Counted from the first letter of the stretch, positions 18,339-28,152 are shown. The stretch is DNA of 64,000 nt from a bacterium (GCA_905221085.1 CAJNBT010000003.1:62001-126000); one strand, 5' to 3'. Notes: generated by a model not told the origin, from the sequence alone. Translations and numbers: made by a program.

Positions 18339-18369
18339 GTCTCTTAGCTAACAAGCCTATCTAAGAGAC
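18339..18369 (+). promoter_or_regulatory. Intercistronic hairpin between piuD and piuA
   Basis: Perfect 9-base stem GTCTCTTAG/CTAAGAGAC with a 13-base loop and no T tract. CTAAGA at 18311-18316 could compete for the same arm. It may protect or process mRNA so that the binding lipoprotein is made in excess. Confidence 0.5.
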
Positions 18370-18406
18370 TCCCTACATCGTTATCATATTTTAAAAAGGA
18401 GAAATC

Positions 18407-19372
18407 ATGAAAACATCCCTTAAATTTTATCTCACTGCCCTAGCGGCCAGCTTCTTGCTCCTACTTGGTGCATGTAGTACAAACTCAAGCACTAGTAAGA
18501 CGGAGTCAAGTAGCTCTGCTCCAACAGAGGTAACCATTAAAAGTTCACTAGGTGTAGTCACACTTTCAAAAGTCCCTGAAAAGATTGTGACCTTTGACCT
18601 CGGTGCTGCGGATACTATTCGCGCTTTAGGTTTTGAAAAGAATATCGTCGGAATGCCTACAAAAACTGTTCCGACTTATCTTAAAGACCTAGCTGGAAAA
18701 GTTAAAAATGTTGGTTCTATGGTTGAGCCAGACCTAGAAGCCCTTGCTGCTCTTGAACCAGACCTAATTATCGCTTCACCACGTACCCAAAAATTCGTAG
18801 ATAAGTTCAACGAAATCGCTCCGACTGTTCTCTTCCAAGCAGGCAAAGATGACTACTGGACTTCTACCAAGGCTAATATCGAATCCTTAGCAAGCGCCTT
18901 TGGTGAAACTGGTACACAGAAAGCCAAGGAAGAATTGACCAAGCTAGACAAGAGCATCCAAGAAGTCGCTACTAAAAATGAAAGCTCTGACAAAAAAGCC
19001 CTTGCCATCCTCCTCAACGAAGGGAAAATGGCAGCCTTTGGTGCCCAATCTCGTTTCTCTTTCTTGTACCAAACCTTGAAATTCAAACCAACTGATACTC
19101 AATTTGAAGATTCTCGCCACGGACAAGAAGTCAGCTTTGAAAGTGTCAAAGAAATCAATCCTGACATCCTCTTTGTCATCAACCGTACCCTTGCCATCGG
19201 TGGGGACAACTCTAGCAACGACGGTGTCCTAGAAAATGCCCTTATCGCTGAAACACCTGCCGCTAAAAATGGTAAGATTATCCAACTAACACCAGACCTC
19301 TGGTATCTAAGTGGAGGCGGACTTGAATCAACCAAACTCATGATTGAAGACGCACAAAAAGCCTTGAAATAA
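18407..19372 (+). CDS. piuA: Iron-compound-binding lipoprotein
   Basis: A 321-residue lipoprotein with signal peptide and lipobox LLGAC (Cys23), then a Ser/Thr-rich linker and a class III (FatB/FepB-like) binding fold: VPEKIVTFDLGAADTIRALG, EPDLEALAALEPDLIIASPR, and QVSFESVKEINPDILFVINR. In pneumococci PiuA binds haem and catechol-type iron complexes. A good GGAG site sits before the ATG. It is the last gene of the piu operon and is intact even though its permease partner carries a stop. Confidence 0.95.
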   Translation: MKTSLKFYLTALAASFLLLLGACSTNSSTSKTESSSSAPTEVTIKSSLGVVTLSKVPEKIVTFDLGAADTIRALGFEKNIVGMPTKTVPTYLKDLAGKVKNVGSMVEPDLEALAALEPDLIIASPRTQKFVDKFNEIAPTVLFQAGKDDYWTSTKANIESLASAFGETGTQKAKEELTKLDKSIQEVATKNESSDKKALAILLNEGKMAAFGAQSRFSFLYQTLKFKPTDTQFEDSRHGQEVSFESVKEINPDILFVINRTLAIGGDNSSNDGVLENALIAETPAAKNGKIIQLTPDLWYLSGGGLESTKLMIEDAQKALK

Positions 19373-19402
19373 GCTACTTTAAACTCAATCACATCTTTAC
19401 AT

Positions 19403-19455
19403 GATAAAACGCATCCTATCAGACTCACTCAAAGCTGATAGGATGCGTTTTTATC
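19403..19455. terminator. Bidirectional terminator between piuA and yidD
   Basis: Long inverted repeat with arms around ACGCATCCTATCAG and CTGATAGGATGCGT, flanked by A and T runs on both sides. It can end the plus-strand piu operon and the minus-strand murI-yidD operon. Confidence 0.88.
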
Positions 19456-19482
19456 ATTTCACTAAAATACTTTTACCCAGCC

Positions 19483-19725
19483 TCATTTTTCTTCTTGATT
19501 CCGTTCGAGTGAAAAATAATCTGGGACGGGGTCCTTACCTGTTTTCGACCAGGGATGGCAACGTAAAATCCGAGCCAAGCCCATCAAAACACCCTTGAAG
19601 CCATGTTTTTCAATAGCCTGAATCATATAGTTTGAGCAGGTAGGCTCAAAACGACAAGAGGGTGGAAAGGCTGGCGAGATAAACCGTTGGTAAAAGCGCA
19701 CAGGCGCTATTAAGATTCGTTTCAT
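19483..19725 (-). CDS. yidD: Membrane protein insertion efficiency factor YidD
   Basis: An 80-residue amphipathic protein that helps insert membrane proteins with YidC. The family core is intact: [34 protein letters not shown], and [11 protein letters not shown] with three conserved Cys. Its start overlaps the rluB stop by one base and it is the last gene of the murI-yidD operon. A yidC gene lies elsewhere in the window (45780). Confidence 0.95.
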   Translation of the reverse strand: MKRILIAPVRFYQRFISPAFPPSCRFEPTCSNYMIQAIEKHGFKGVLMGLARILRCHPWSKTGKDPVPDYFSLERNQEEK

Positions 19726-20447
19726 TATTTCTTGGTTACAGCCATGGTGTGTAGTTGGCTGATTTCTTTTTTATTAAGACGACGGGATTCACCTGGACGG
19801 AGTCCTGTCAAGTCTAGATGTCCAAAACGGGTCCGTGACAACTTGTCCACTTGAAGACCGACAGCTTCAAACATCTTTTTAACCTGGTGGTTACGACCTT
19901 CATGGATAGTCAACTGCACCACAGAGCGGTTTTTAACTGGGTCCACTTTGAGAATCTCATAGACAGCCGGCTTGGTTTTCTTACCATCAATCTCAAGTCC
20001 ACGGGTCAAGGGGCGGAGATTATCCTTATTGGCCACACCTTTAACACGCGCGACATAGACCTTGTCAATCTCATTACGAGGGTGAATCATCTCATCCGTA
20101 AAATCCCCATCATTGGTCAAAATCAAGACTCCTGATGTATCCCAGTCCAAACGACCTACAGGGTAGATGCGCTCTTTCACGTTGGGCAAGAGGTCGACAA
20201 CCGTCTTGCGGCCCTTGTCATCTGTCACACTGGAAATGACACCTCGTGGTTTGTTAAGCAGATAATAAACCTTTTCTTCGTTGTAGATAGGTTGACCTTC
20301 CACTTCGACCTTGTCGCCTGACTTGATGGTCGTTGCTAGTTCACGCACTACTTGGCCATTGACCGTCACCAAGCCTTGCTTGATCAACTCTTCTGCTTTT
20401 CTCCTACTGGCCACACCTGCGTGGGCAATATACTTATTGATTCTCAT
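19725..20447 (-). CDS. rluB: 23S rRNA pseudouridine synthase, RluB type
   Basis: A 240-residue enzyme that converts a uridine to pseudouridine in 23S rRNA (position 2605 in E. coli numbering for RluB). The N-terminal S4 domain ([21 protein letters not shown]) is followed by the catalytic motif [19 protein letters not shown] with the catalytic Asp, and by [11 protein letters not shown]. It overlaps scpB by 14 bases, the common scpA-scpB-rluB arrangement in Firmicutes. Confidence 0.94.
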   Translation of the reverse strand: MRINKYIAHAGVASRRKAEELIKQGLVTVNGQVVRELATTIKSGDKVEVEGQPIYNEEKVYYLLNKPRGVISSVTDDKGRKTVVDLLPNVKERIYPVGRLDWDTSGVLILTNDGDFTDEMIHPRNEIDKVYVARVKGVANKDNLRPLTRGLEIDGKKTKPAVYEILKVDPVKNRSVVQLTIHEGRNHQVKKMFEAVGLQVDKLSRTRFGHLDLTGLRPGESRRLNKKEISQLHTMAVTKK

Positions 20448-21003
20448 CTTCTTCTATCCTTTCACCAAATAATTGGCTTTCTTGGGCTTGAATCTCAAGC
20501 TCATCAATCACTGGTAATTCTTCCAAATGGTTTATTCCCATGTAATCCAGGAAATAATCCGTAGTCACATAGAGGTTGGGACGACCCAACACTTCTTTTT
20601 TCCCGTCTTCTCGTATCAAGTCAAAGGCCTGCAACTTTGCCAAGGCCCCACTCGAGTTGACCCCACGGATGGCATCAATCTCTATCCGTGTGATAGGCTG
20701 TTTGTAGGCAATGATGGACAAGGTCTCAAGGGCAGCCCGAGATAAACTCTGGTTGATAGGTGCCTTAGAGTATTCCTTCAAAATCTCTGCAAATTGAGGC
20801 TTGGTCACTAATCTATAAGCGCCCCCTGTCTCAATCAGAGCCAAACTGGAATCTGGATCCTTTTCATACTTCTGGGCTAATTTTTCTAAACTCTGTTGGA
20901 TACCTGTCGGTGGCAGAGAGAGGAGTTCAGCTAACTGGCGGACTCTAATCCCATCTTCACCCGCTACAAACAAGAGCGCTTCTATTTTTGCTAAAGTACT
21001 CAT
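20434..21003 (-). CDS. scpB: Segregation and condensation protein B
   Basis: A 189-residue winged-helix partner of ScpA and SMC in chromosome condensation. It has the family core [21 protein letters not shown], then [20 protein letters not shown] and [12 protein letters not shown]. It lies 18 bases after scpA and overlaps rluB. Confidence 0.95.
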   Translation of the reverse strand: MSTLAKIEALLFVAGEDGIRVRQLAELLSLPPTGIQQSLEKLAQKYEKDPDSSLALIETGGAYRLVTKPQFAEILKEYSKAPINQSLSRAALETLSIIAYKQPITRIEIDAIRGVNSSGALAKLQAFDLIREDGKKEVLGRPNLYVTTDYFLDYMGINHLEELPVIDELEIQAQESQLFGERIEEDENQ

Positions 21004-21021
21004 CTTTCCTCTCTATCAAGT

Positions 21022-21750
21022 CTAGCTTTGGGCCACTTGACTTTCTTCCTTCTTTTCCATGAGATAGATATCTCCGAAACTCTCCTCTTGCACAAGGATC
21101 AGCTCCTGGGTTTTGATTAACTCTAGGGTTGCCAAAAAGAGGGTAATGACCTCTTGGAGATTCTGGGCTTCCTTAAACAAATCCTGCAAGCGCAATTGAT
21201 CTCGTCCAGTCAAGGACTCTTTCACGATAACCATCATGTCCTCAATCTTATACTCATCCCGCAAGATAGTCGTGTGATTCTGTGCAAACTCCTCTTTTTT
21301 CTTGGCTAGGATATTTGAAAAAGCCAAAAAGAGGTCAATGGTCGTCTTGTCATGCACAAGCTCCGCATCCTCGTAAATCAACTCTGTCGGAGCTTTGGAA
21401 TAGTGCTGGGCCCGTTCTTGGTGCTTGGCTTCCAAGTGTTCCCCCAAGAGCTTGAATTTGCGGTATTCTTCGATTTGAGAGAGAAGGTCCTGCTCCAGGT
21501 CATCTTCCAAATCTGCCACTTCCGCTACCTTTGGCAAGAGCTTGCGGCTCTTGATTAGCATGAGCTGACTGGCCATAACCATGTACTCCCCCGTCACTTC
21601 CAGACGCATGACCTGCAGGGTTGAGACATAAGCTAGATACTGTTCGATAACTTCCGTAATGGGCACATCGTAGATATCCATCTGATACTTAGAAACCAGG
21701 TGCAAAAGCAAGTCCAGAGGCCCTTCAAAATCTTTTAGTTTAATATCCAT
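21022..21750 (-). CDS. scpA: Segregation and condensation protein A
   Basis: A 242-residue kleisin that bridges SMC heads and recruits ScpB. The N-terminus [19 protein letters not shown] is the ScpA signature, followed by [15 protein letters not shown] and a C-terminal winged helix ([23 protein letters not shown]). Its start overlaps the XerD-like stop by one base. Confidence 0.95.
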   Translation of the reverse strand: MDIKLKDFEGPLDLLLHLVSKYQMDIYDVPITEVIEQYLAYVSTLQVMRLEVTGEYMVMASQLMLIKSRKLLPKVAEVADLEDDLEQDLLSQIEEYRKFKLLGEHLEAKHQERAQHYSKAPTELIYEDAELVHDKTTIDLFLAFSNILAKKKEEFAQNHTTILRDEYKIEDMMVIVKESLTGRDQLRLQDLFKEAQNLQEVITLFLATLELIKTQELILVQEESFGDIYLMEKKEESQVAQS

Positions 21751-22490
21751 TATCTATATTTTTCTAAGGTCAGGACTGTTTTTAATCCTAATTTTTTTGC
21801 AATTTCGTACAAATCGACCTTCTTTTCTATTTGTCTTAGAATGAACTGTTCCCGCAAGGCTTGGGCTGATAGTGCTGGAAAACCTTTCTCTTTGACAAAG
21901 GACTCCAGTTGACGGAAGGCCCACTGACGAGAATAGGCTTTTCCCGCCCTTTCAAAAAGATAGGTCTGCCCCATCAAGGGTTCCAATTCTGACAGCAAGG
22001 TCGCAGGAATGGTGACAATCCTCTGTTGGGAAGCCTTCTTGATTCGCAACACCTGAAAATCCAGATTGATATCCTCAACCTTGAGAGCTAAAATCTCACT
22101 CGGCAAGAGCCCCATTTCTAGGATTAAGAGCGCTAGCAAGCGACCCTCTGGATAGTCACTTTCTTGCCAAAAAGAGTTTAGGTCTAACAGTTCTGGCTTC
22201 TCAGTCTTCTTTTCAGCTTGTTTAGCTAATTCCAAACGGTAAAAGCTGTCCACTTCTCCTGTTTGATAGAGAAAGTAGAGAAATTGATTACAAGCCGAAA
22301 TCTTTCGCTTCTGGGCGCTGATCTTTAGATTGGCTAGCTGAGCCTGGTAAATCTTGAGACTGGTCTCAGAAATCCGCTTACCCACAATGTCTAAAAATTG
22401 CTCCAGATCATACTTATAGGACTGCTTTGAATTGACAGATAAGCCCTGCTTTTCTTCTAAAAAGGCTGAAATCCTATCTCTCATTTGCAT
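21750..22490 (-). CDS. XerD-like tyrosine recombinase homologue lacking some catalytic residues
   Basis: A 246-residue protein with the SAM-like DNA-binding N-domain ([30 protein letters not shown]) and a degenerate tyrosine-recombinase catalytic domain. The usual first Arg (GLRxSE) is Leu (GLLPSE), and the HxxR box reads AQALREQF, without the His. The nucleophile-like Tyr near the C-terminus (LEKYR) remains. This matches the XerD-like proteins next to scpA in streptococci, distinct from XerS, the real dif recombinase. It probably does not cut DNA by the standard mechanism. Confidence 0.85.
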   Translation of the reverse strand: MQMRDRISAFLEEKQGLSVNSKQSYKYDLEQFLDIVGKRISETSLKIYQAQLANLKISAQKRKISACNQFLYFLYQTGEVDSFYRLELAKQAEKKTEKPELLDLNSFWQESDYPEGRLLALLILEMGLLPSEILALKVEDINLDFQVLRIKKASQQRIVTIPATLLSELEPLMGQTYLFERAGKAYSRQWAFRQLESFVKEKGFPALSAQALREQFILRQIEKKVDLYEIAKKLGLKTVLTLEKYR

Positions 22491-22942
22491 CGAATCTCAT
22501 ATTCCTTACTAAAGTCATGCAAGAGGGCATTGACAGCCTTGAGGATAGACTTGCGCGTGATAATCCCTTGGAAAATCCCTGACGCATCCACAACTGGCAA
22601 GAAGGACTCATCTACCAGCTTGTGCAAGACCTCCGTAATGGTAAAATCAGGCGAAACAACCGCTACGTCCGTTTTGGTCATATGAACAATATCCGTATCC
22701 GCCATGATTTCTTGGCTCAAGTCATGCTCCATCTGATAAGCCATAATATCTCTGAGCCCAATCGTCCCAACAAACTGTTTTTCATCTGTCACAACAGGAA
22801 CACGGGTATAGGTCATCTGACTGAGCAAGAGGGTCGCATGATCCGCATTGTGGGTATCAATCAACACGGCTAGATTTTCAGCAGGGGTCAAAAAAGTTTC
22901 CTCCTGCCCCAACAAGAAAGTCTCAAACTCCTTGGCAATCAT
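22481..22942 (-). CDS. cbpB: CBS-domain cyclic-di-AMP-binding protein
   Basis: A 153-residue protein made of two CBS motifs (residues about 17-75 and 85-140), with RVPVVTDEKQFVGTIGLRDIM and FLPVVDASGIFQGIITRKSIL. It resembles DarB/CbpB, a small cytoplasmic CBS protein that binds c-di-AMP and, in Bacillus, binds Rel and pyruvate carboxylase when the nucleotide is low. It overlaps its neighbours on both sides in the murI-yidD operon. The specific ligand here is inferred from family. Confidence 0.82.
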   Translation of the reverse strand: MIAKEFETFLLGQEETFLTPAENLAVLIDTHNADHATLLLSQMTYTRVPVVTDEKQFVGTIGLRDIMAYQMEHDLSQEIMADTDIVHMTKTDVAVVSPDFTITEVLHKLVDESFLPVVDASGIFQGIITRKSILKAVNALLHDFSKEYEIRCK

Positions 22943-23460
22943 CGGCTAAACTCCTTGGATAAGCTCGGATACACCTCATGGTCTCGTGTCAAAAAGTCCA
23001 CTTTGAAATAACTGTCATCAATCTCCACACGAGCATAGAGACATTCTCTGATGCTCCCACGTGGTTGACTGATGGAACCTGGATTTAGAAAGAGGGTCTT
23101 GCCTTCCATCCAAGCGCTTGGCACGTGCAAGTGACCATAGAGGCAGATAGCGGCCTCTTCTTCCTGAGCCCAGTAGTCCAACTTTTGAAAATTGAAATTA
23201 ATGTCAAACAAGTGACCATGAGTTTGGATAATCTTGGTCGAACCAATCTCAGTCACCAAACGTTCTGGGTAACCTGCATAGAAGTCCATGTTCCCTTTAA
23301 CAACGCGGATGCCCTCCCAAAGTGGAGAATCTGGACGCAGTTCAGAATCGCCGTTATGAAAAACAGCATCAACTTTGCCCACATAGCGATCACGGATTTC
23401 TTCCACAATCAAGCTATCGCCATGGGAATCGCTCATTACAATGATGGTTTGCTTTGCCAT
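22939..23460 (-). CDS. YfcE/MJ0936-family metallophosphoesterase
   Basis: A 173-residue phosphodiesterase of the calcineurin superfamily. All metal-binding motifs are present: [31 protein letters not shown] and LYGHLHVPS. Its natural substrate is uncertain. It overlaps rdgB by 25 bases and cbpB by four. The link with rdgB, a nucleotide house-cleaning enzyme, is conserved in streptococci. Confidence 0.9.
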   Translation of the reverse strand: MAKQTIIVMSDSHGDSLIVEEIRDRYVGKVDAVFHNGDSELRPDSPLWEGIRVVKGNMDFYAGYPERLVTEIGSTKIIQTHGHLFDINFNFQKLDYWAQEEEAAICLYGHLHVPSAWMEGKTLFLNPGSISQPRGSIRECLYARVEIDDSYFKVDFLTRDHEVYPSLSKEFSR

Positions 23461-24407
23461 GATGGAAATACCTCCAAAAGTTTCTTAACAGCTAAGGCAC
23501 GATGAGATTGACTATTTTTTTCTTCAAGGGTTAATTCAGCTGAGGACTTGCCTGTCTCTCCTACAAGGAAGAGAGGATCGTAACCAAATCCATTTTCACC
23601 CTTAGGTTCAAAGTTAATGTAGCCTGGCCAGTCTGCTTCAACAACCAAGCTTTCCTTGTTTGGACTGGCCACGACTAGGGTTGTATGGAATTGAGCCGAG
23701 CGGTCCTTGAGTTCAAAGACCATGGCCAATTCGTGCAAGAGTTTGGCATTGTTTTCACGGTCAGTAGCTCCCACACCTGCGAAACGAGCTGACCAGACAC
23801 CTGGCAAGCCACCAAGGACATCAACTTTGAGACCTGAGTCATCTGCCAAAACCATCTTGCCCGTTAATTGAGAAATGGTTTCTGCCTTGAGACGGGCATT
23901 TTCTTCGAAGGTCATGCCTGTTTCTGCTACTTCAGGCAGGTCAGGATAGTCATTAAGATTTTCCACATCGTAGCCTAACTTATCAAAGATAGCTCGGAAC
24001 TCTTTGGTCTTGCCTTCGTTTCGAGTCGCAATCAATAAGGTTTCTCTGACCTTGCTTGTCTCAAAGAAATCATGAACATTGACCCCTTCTTTAGGCAATG
24101 CTACATGCAGGAGTTGCCCATTTTCAATCAAGAGAAAAGCTCCCTGACGTTGGATGACTTCCACATTTCGTCCCATTTCTTGGTTGAGGATATCTACCAC
24201 AAAAGACAATAAACGGTAGAGAGAACCATAGCGTAAAACAGTAACAGAAACAGGAAAACCTCGATCCTCATCTCGAAATCTTTGGGCAAACTCCAATAGA
24301 GGAAAATCCAAGTCATCATCCGTCAACGTCCGGACGCCACCAAAAATACCATAGGACCCGACATACCAGTCCTGTTCAGCCTTATATTCATAAATTTTAT
24401 TTGTCAT
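23436..24407 (-). CDS. rdgB: dITP/XTP pyrophosphatase with N-terminal extension
   Basis: A 323-residue protein that starts at the ATG overlapping the murI stop by four bases ([15 protein letters not shown]). Residues about 125-320 are a complete HAM1/RdgB domain ([63 protein letters not shown]), which hydrolyses dITP and XTP to keep damaged purines out of DNA. The first 120 residues form an extra domain absent from E. coli RdgB; its role is not known to me. The extension is typical of streptococci. Confidence 0.93.
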   Translation of the reverse strand: MTNKIYEYKAEQDWYVGSYGIFGGVRTLTDDDLDFPLLEFAQRFRDEDRGFPVSVTVLRYGSLYRLLSFVVDILNQEMGRNVEVIQRQGAFLLIENGQLLHVALPKEGVNVHDFFETSKVRETLLIATRNEGKTKEFRAIFDKLGYDVENLNDYPDLPEVAETGMTFEENARLKAETISQLTGKMVLADDSGLKVDVLGGLPGVWSARFAGVGATDRENNAKLLHELAMVFELKDRSAQFHTTLVVASPNKESLVVEADWPGYINFEPKGENGFGYDPLFLVGETGKSSAELTLEEKNSQSHRALAVKKLLEVFPSWQSKPSL

Positions 24408-25198
24408 AATTCTACATGCTCCACATGAATCTCTTTTTCCAGCCATTCTTCACCAATTTGTGCAAAACTTTGGCTGCTGGCTGTTGTGTAAAAACGGTGA
24501 TTAAGTGGTCCAGCATCGCGACCACGATTGATTTCAAAATAATTAAGTAAGACTGAGATATCTCGTACGCACTCTGCTCCACTATCGATGAGCTGAACCT
24601 TGGGCCCCATGACATTTTGAATAATAGGTCTGAGGAGTGGATAATGGGTACAGCCCAAAATCAGGCTATCCACCTTTCCAACCAAGGGACGCAGGGTTTC
24701 ATAGACCACTTTCTTGGTTACACTGGTTGACAGGGCACCTGACTCAACCAAGGGAGCAAACTTGGGACAGGCCAAGCTCTCCACCTGTAAGTCCGGATCC
24801 AGATCATGGATTTTCTGACGGTAGATGTCTGATTGTACCGTCATGGGTGTTCCAATCACTCCGATTTTCCCACCTTGGCTGGACTTGATGGCTGCCGAAG
24901 CTCCTGGCAAAATCACACCTAGGACGGGAATGTCTAGTTGAGCCTTGATTTCTTCCCAGACGACCGCAGTCGCAGTATTACAAGCAATGACAATCATTTT
25001 GACATCCTTGGTCAAAAGAAAGTTGACCAACTGCCAAGTATATTCACGAATTTGCTCAGCAGGACGGGGCCCGTAAGGTGCCCGTGCCGAATCTCCAATA
25101 TAGACGATTTCTTCATGGGGAAGCTGGCGCATGAGCTCGCGCACAACGGTCAAGCCCCCGACACCCGAATCCAAAAAACCAATCGGTCGATTATCCAT
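24404..25198 (-). CDS. murI: Glutamate racemase
   Basis: A 264-residue racemase that makes D-glutamate for peptidoglycan. Family motifs are present: [16 protein letters not shown] with Ser for the active site, [14 protein letters not shown] with the first catalytic Cys, and [10 protein letters not shown] with the second Cys. It heads a nine-gene minus-strand operon that ends with yidD; most junctions overlap. Confidence 0.96.
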   Translation of the reverse strand: MDNRPIGFLDSGVGGLTVVRELMRQLPHEEIVYIGDSARAPYGPRPAEQIREYTWQLVNFLLTKDVKMIVIACNTATAVVWEEIKAQLDIPVLGVILPGASAAIKSSQGGKIGVIGTPMTVQSDIYRQKIHDLDPDLQVESLACPKFAPLVESGALSTSVTKKVVYETLRPLVGKVDSLILGCTHYPLLRPIIQNVMGPKVQLIDSGAECVRDISVLLNYFEINRGRDAGPLNHRFYTTASSQSFAQIGEEWLEKEIHVEHVEL

Positions 25199-25401
25199 AC
25201 AGTCTTCTTTCTAGTCTTTTTTCTGATTGATAGTTCATTATGATTACCGTTCCTTATGAACTGAATAATGACAGCCTAATCAACAACTATCTCTCTTAAT
25301 CATAATCAAATATCAATAGAATGCAAGGAAAAAGTCTCATCCCTAACCCCTTAGCCAACATAGTGAGAAGTCTGGAACTTTCATCCCAGACTTTTCCTTA
25401 T

Positions 25402-25650
25402 TTATTTTTTCTTTTTATTGTTAGCAAGGGCTGCTTTTTGTTGGCGAATGATTTGGTGGTAAACTTGTTGTACCTTAGCTTCGCTTGGTTTTTGACCATT
25501 TGCACTCAAAAGAGTACGAACTGCTTCAGCATTCAAACGGGGGTTGTCAGCAAATTCTTTTTCGATTTGCTTACGAACCAAGTACATTCCTCCAAGAGCT
25601 CCTCCTAGAAAAGCTAACACAATCAATACAATTGCTAATAGTAAATCCAT
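25402..25650 (-). CDS. YneF-family membrane-anchored protein
   Basis: An 82-residue protein with one N-terminal membrane span ([25 protein letters not shown]) and a basic cytoplasmic tail with [15 protein letters not shown] and [16 protein letters not shown], the UPF0154/YneF pattern. Function is unknown. Two ATGs are adjacent; the second is taken because the AGGAG site is then seven bases away. The region 25199-25401 before murI holds no gene, only an imperfect dyad. Confidence 0.88.
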
Positions 25651-25683
25651 CATTTTTCTCCTGTTTCTTTTTGAGTCTCTTTC

Positions 25684-25717
25684 ATTATACCACAAACTAG
25701 GCACCCTGACTAGTTTG
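25684..25717 (-). promoter_or_regulatory. yneF promoter with inverted repeat
   Basis: Extended -10 TGGTATAAT on the minus strand. The -35/spacer region contains a dyad CAAACTAG, nine bases, CTAGTTTG, which might be an operator or an old terminator stem. Confidence 0.45.
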
Positions 25718-25792
25718 TTTTACGCTTTCAGGGATGGAATAGACAGCAAAAAAGAACCCTGATTTTCTGCAAAAGAGGCCTCCTTACTGAGT

Positions 25793-26359
25793 TTAATTTA
25801 CATAGATAGCCAGTGTTTGATAGGGTTCGAGTAGAATTTTTTCAGACACTCCTGCATCTTCATAGTTTGAAAGCAAAATTTGTCCTTTTGGGTAGGCTAG
25901 AGGTAAGTCCATTTCCACTTCTGTGGCATAAAAATTATTGAGGACCAGTAACTTTTCATCCTCATACTGACGTTCAAAAGCGTAGACTTGATTGCTATCC
26001 TCAAAGGCTGGTTTGTAACTTCCTTCCGAGATGATAGGCACTTCTTTACGAAGTCGAATCAAGTCTTGGTAGAAGGTGAAAATCGGACCTTGGATTTCAT
26101 TTTCTACATTAATGTGAGCGTAGGATTTTCCTGCCTTGAGACAAAGAATATCTACTGTGAAACCAGCATTTTCCGAAGAATCCCACTGCATGGGAATTCG
26201 TGAATTATCACGCGACTTAGCCTGAATAATCTGGAAGGCTTCTTCCTGACTCTTCCCTTCTTCTAAGAGCATCTGATAAGCATTGAGCGATTCGACATCC
26301 ACATAATCAGGGTCAATCATCACGATTTTCTCACCCATATAAATATAAGGTGTCCCACG
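25793..26359 (-). pseudogene. Remnant of a GH13 glucosidase (DexS/TreC type), C-terminal part only
   Basis: Homology begins at RGTPYIYMGEKIVM, in the middle of the TIM barrel, and continues to the normal C-terminal beta domain (ending LLEPYQTLAIYVN). A GH13 enzyme for alpha-1,6-glucan or trehalose-6-phosphate needs about 350 residues upstream, including the catalytic Asp and Glu, and these are missing. Codons before the break (LRFAKSTNRNS) do not resemble the family and run into the terminator of the neighbouring ABC operon. Pneumococci have an intact glucosidase at this position beside a trehalose PTS (from memory). An ATG inside the remnant would give 181 residues with no function. Confidence 0.85.
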
Positions 26360-26395
26360 AGAATTTCGATTTGTAGATTTTGCAAAGCGTAAGAA

Positions 26396-26424
26396 ATAAA
26401 AGACTGAGACACCACATCTCAGCC
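26396..26424 (-). terminator. Terminator of the trpXYZ operon
   Basis: CTGAGA, seven bases, TCTCAG then TTTTATTTC on the minus strand. The truncated glucosidase starts just beyond it, so this marks the edge of the transporter segment. Confidence 0.85.
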
Positions 26425-26431
26425 GTTTTCT

Positions 26432-27235
26432 TTATCCCAAAACTAATTCATCACTAACTAGACTTTGGCAACTATTTTTCTGGAAAAGATGCATGAGATT
26501 TTCAACCGTCAGATGCTTTTTCTCCTCTCCCTTGACATCCACCACTATCTTGCCTTGATAGAGCATAATGAGACGATTTCCGTACTCAATCGCATGGTTC
26601 ATATCATGGGTAATCATCAAAGTCGTCAACTGATGGTGTTCCACAATCTTTTGCGTCAAGTCCATCACCATTTGACTGGTTTTTGGATCAAGTGCCGCAG
26701 TGTGTTCATCCAAAAGCAAGAGCTTAGGTTTCACCAGAGCTGCCATGACTAGGGTCAAGGCCTGTCTTTGTCCTCCTGAGAGGTATTGAGTATCCACTTT
26801 CAAGCGATTTTCAAGACCAATATTCAACTCCTTCAAGGCTTCTTGGAACTGGATTCTATCCTTCTCCTTCACGCCCCAACCAAGCCCTCTCTTCTGCCCA
26901 CGTCTCAAGGCAATAGCCATATTCTCCTCAATCGTCAAACGAGAAGCTGTTCCCATCTTAGGATCTTGAAAAACACGGGCGATATCCTTGGCTCTCTTTC
27001 TGACACTCAGATTTTTGATGGATTTCCCTGCCAATAAAAGGTCCCCTTCGTCTACCGATAGATTGCCAGCCAAGATATTCATCAAAGTGGATTTCCCTGC
27101 TCCATTTCCACCAATCACAGAGATAAAATCTCCCTCTTCAACTTCTAAATCTAATCCTTTGAGGACATGGTTCTCATTGACCGTCCCTGCTTCAAATGTC
27201 TTGTGAATATTTTCAAGTGTTAACAAACTTGCCAT
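26432..27235 (-). CDS. trpZ: Aromatic amino acid (TrpXYZ-type) ABC transporter ATP-binding protein
   Basis: A 267-residue ATPase with Walker A GGNGAGKST (about 42-50), signature YLSGGQRQAL, Walker B LLLLDEHTAALDPKT and ITHDMNHAIEYG as the switch. The companion permease and binding protein are those of the TrpXYZ family (PF04392-type binding protein), so it probably supplies energy for tryptophan or broader aromatic uptake. It is the last gene of the operon, followed by a terminator. Confidence 0.87.
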   Translation of the reverse strand: MASLLTLENIHKTFEAGTVNENHVLKGLDLEVEEGDFISVIGGNGAGKSTLMNILAGNLSVDEGDLLLAGKSIKNLSVRKRAKDIARVFQDPKMGTASRLTIEENMAIALRRGQKRGLGWGVKEKDRIQFQEALKELNIGLENRLKVDTQYLSGGQRQALTLVMAALVKPKLLLLDEHTAALDPKTSQMVMDLTQKIVEHHQLTTLMITHDMNHAIEYGNRLIMLYQGKIVVDVKGEEKKHLTVENLMHLFQKNSCQSLVSDELVLG

Positions 27236-27247
27236 AACTTTCTCCTC

Positions 27248-28141
27248 CTATTCATTTCTCAATTTCAGACCACGAATCTTTAATCTCTTTTGCAATTCTG
27301 GCGAAAATAAAACCAAGGCGAGCAAGATTGCATTAAAGAGACGAACTAGATTTTGATCTAGATTTGGAATTTCATAGATATTTAAAATAATCAAACGGTA
27401 TACAATAGCACCGATTCCGATGGATAACAAGCGGCCTCCAATGGTCAAGTCGTGTATCAAAACTTCCGCAATAATGACTGCACTCAAACCAACAACGATA
27501 GTTCCTGTCCCAGAAGTTACATCCGAAAATCCATCATTTTGAGCGAACAAGGAACCACATAGGGCAATCAAACCATTTGAAATCATGTAACCAACAATCT
27601 TCATGGTGTCTACATTGACCCCATTGGCCTCACTCATCGGAATATTGTCCCCAGTCGAACGCAAGACCAAGCCAATCTCTGTTTTCATCAAAAGAGTCAA
27701 GACCAAACAAACAAGTAAGAGACAGGTCAAACTGAATGAGAAAACAGCTTCTTCATTTGTCAGTCCCAGGCTAGCCAACTGTTTAAAGACAGTTGAAGAA
27801 TCTCCCAAGGAAAGATTGGGCACACTTCCCATGATTTTAATATTGATGGAATAGAGCCCTGTCAAGGTCACAATACCTGTCAAGAGAGCTGGAATTTTCA
27901 TCTTGGTGTGGAGCATTCCTGATACTAGACCTGCTACCATACCTGCCAGAAAAGCAAGTAAGATCGCAATCCAAGGATTTGTTCCTACCTGTATCTGAGA
28001 TACGACGACAGCCGCCCCCAGTGGAAAGGCTCCCTCAGCAGTCATATCCGCAATATCCAAAATACGGAAAGTCAAGTAGACCCCAATCGCCATAATCGAC
28101 CATAGCAAACCTTCTGATAAACTAGATAATACAAAATTCAT
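27248..28141 (-). CDS. trpY: Aromatic amino acid (TrpXYZ-type) ABC transporter permease
   Basis: A 297-residue permease of the LivH/branched-chain type (BPD_transp_2) with about eight to nine membrane spans. The EAA-like coupling region is GDNIPMSEANGVNVDTMKIVGYM. A single permease gene implies a homodimer. It lies 11 bases after trpX and 12 bases before trpZ, in one operon. Confidence 0.87.
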   Translation of the reverse strand: MNFVLSSLSEGLLWSIMAIGVYLTFRILDIADMTAEGAFPLGAAVVVSQIQVGTNPWIAILLAFLAGMVAGLVSGMLHTKMKIPALLTGIVTLTGLYSINIKIMGSVPNLSLGDSSTVFKQLASLGLTNEEAVFSFSLTCLLLVCLVLTLLMKTEIGLVLRSTGDNIPMSEANGVNVDTMKIVGYMISNGLIALCGSLFAQNDGFSDVTSGTGTIVVGLSAVIIAEVLIHDLTIGGRLLSIGIGAIVYRLIILNIYEIPNLDQNLVRLFNAILLALVLFSPELQKRLKIRGLKLRNE

Positions 28142-28152
28142 CTTAAACCTCC

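Noticed and set aside
21750..22490. An integrase marking a mobile element
   Set aside because: It belongs to the conserved scpAB operon, lacks catalytic residues, and no attachment repeats or phage genes are nearby.
25371..25398. Terminator of yneF
   Set aside because: The dyad has its T tract only on the plus strand, where no gene ends, so its role is unclear.
25793..26338. A 181-residue protein as an intact gene
   Set aside because: It begins in the middle of a GH13 barrel, and homology extends upstream of the ATG, so it is a truncated remnant.
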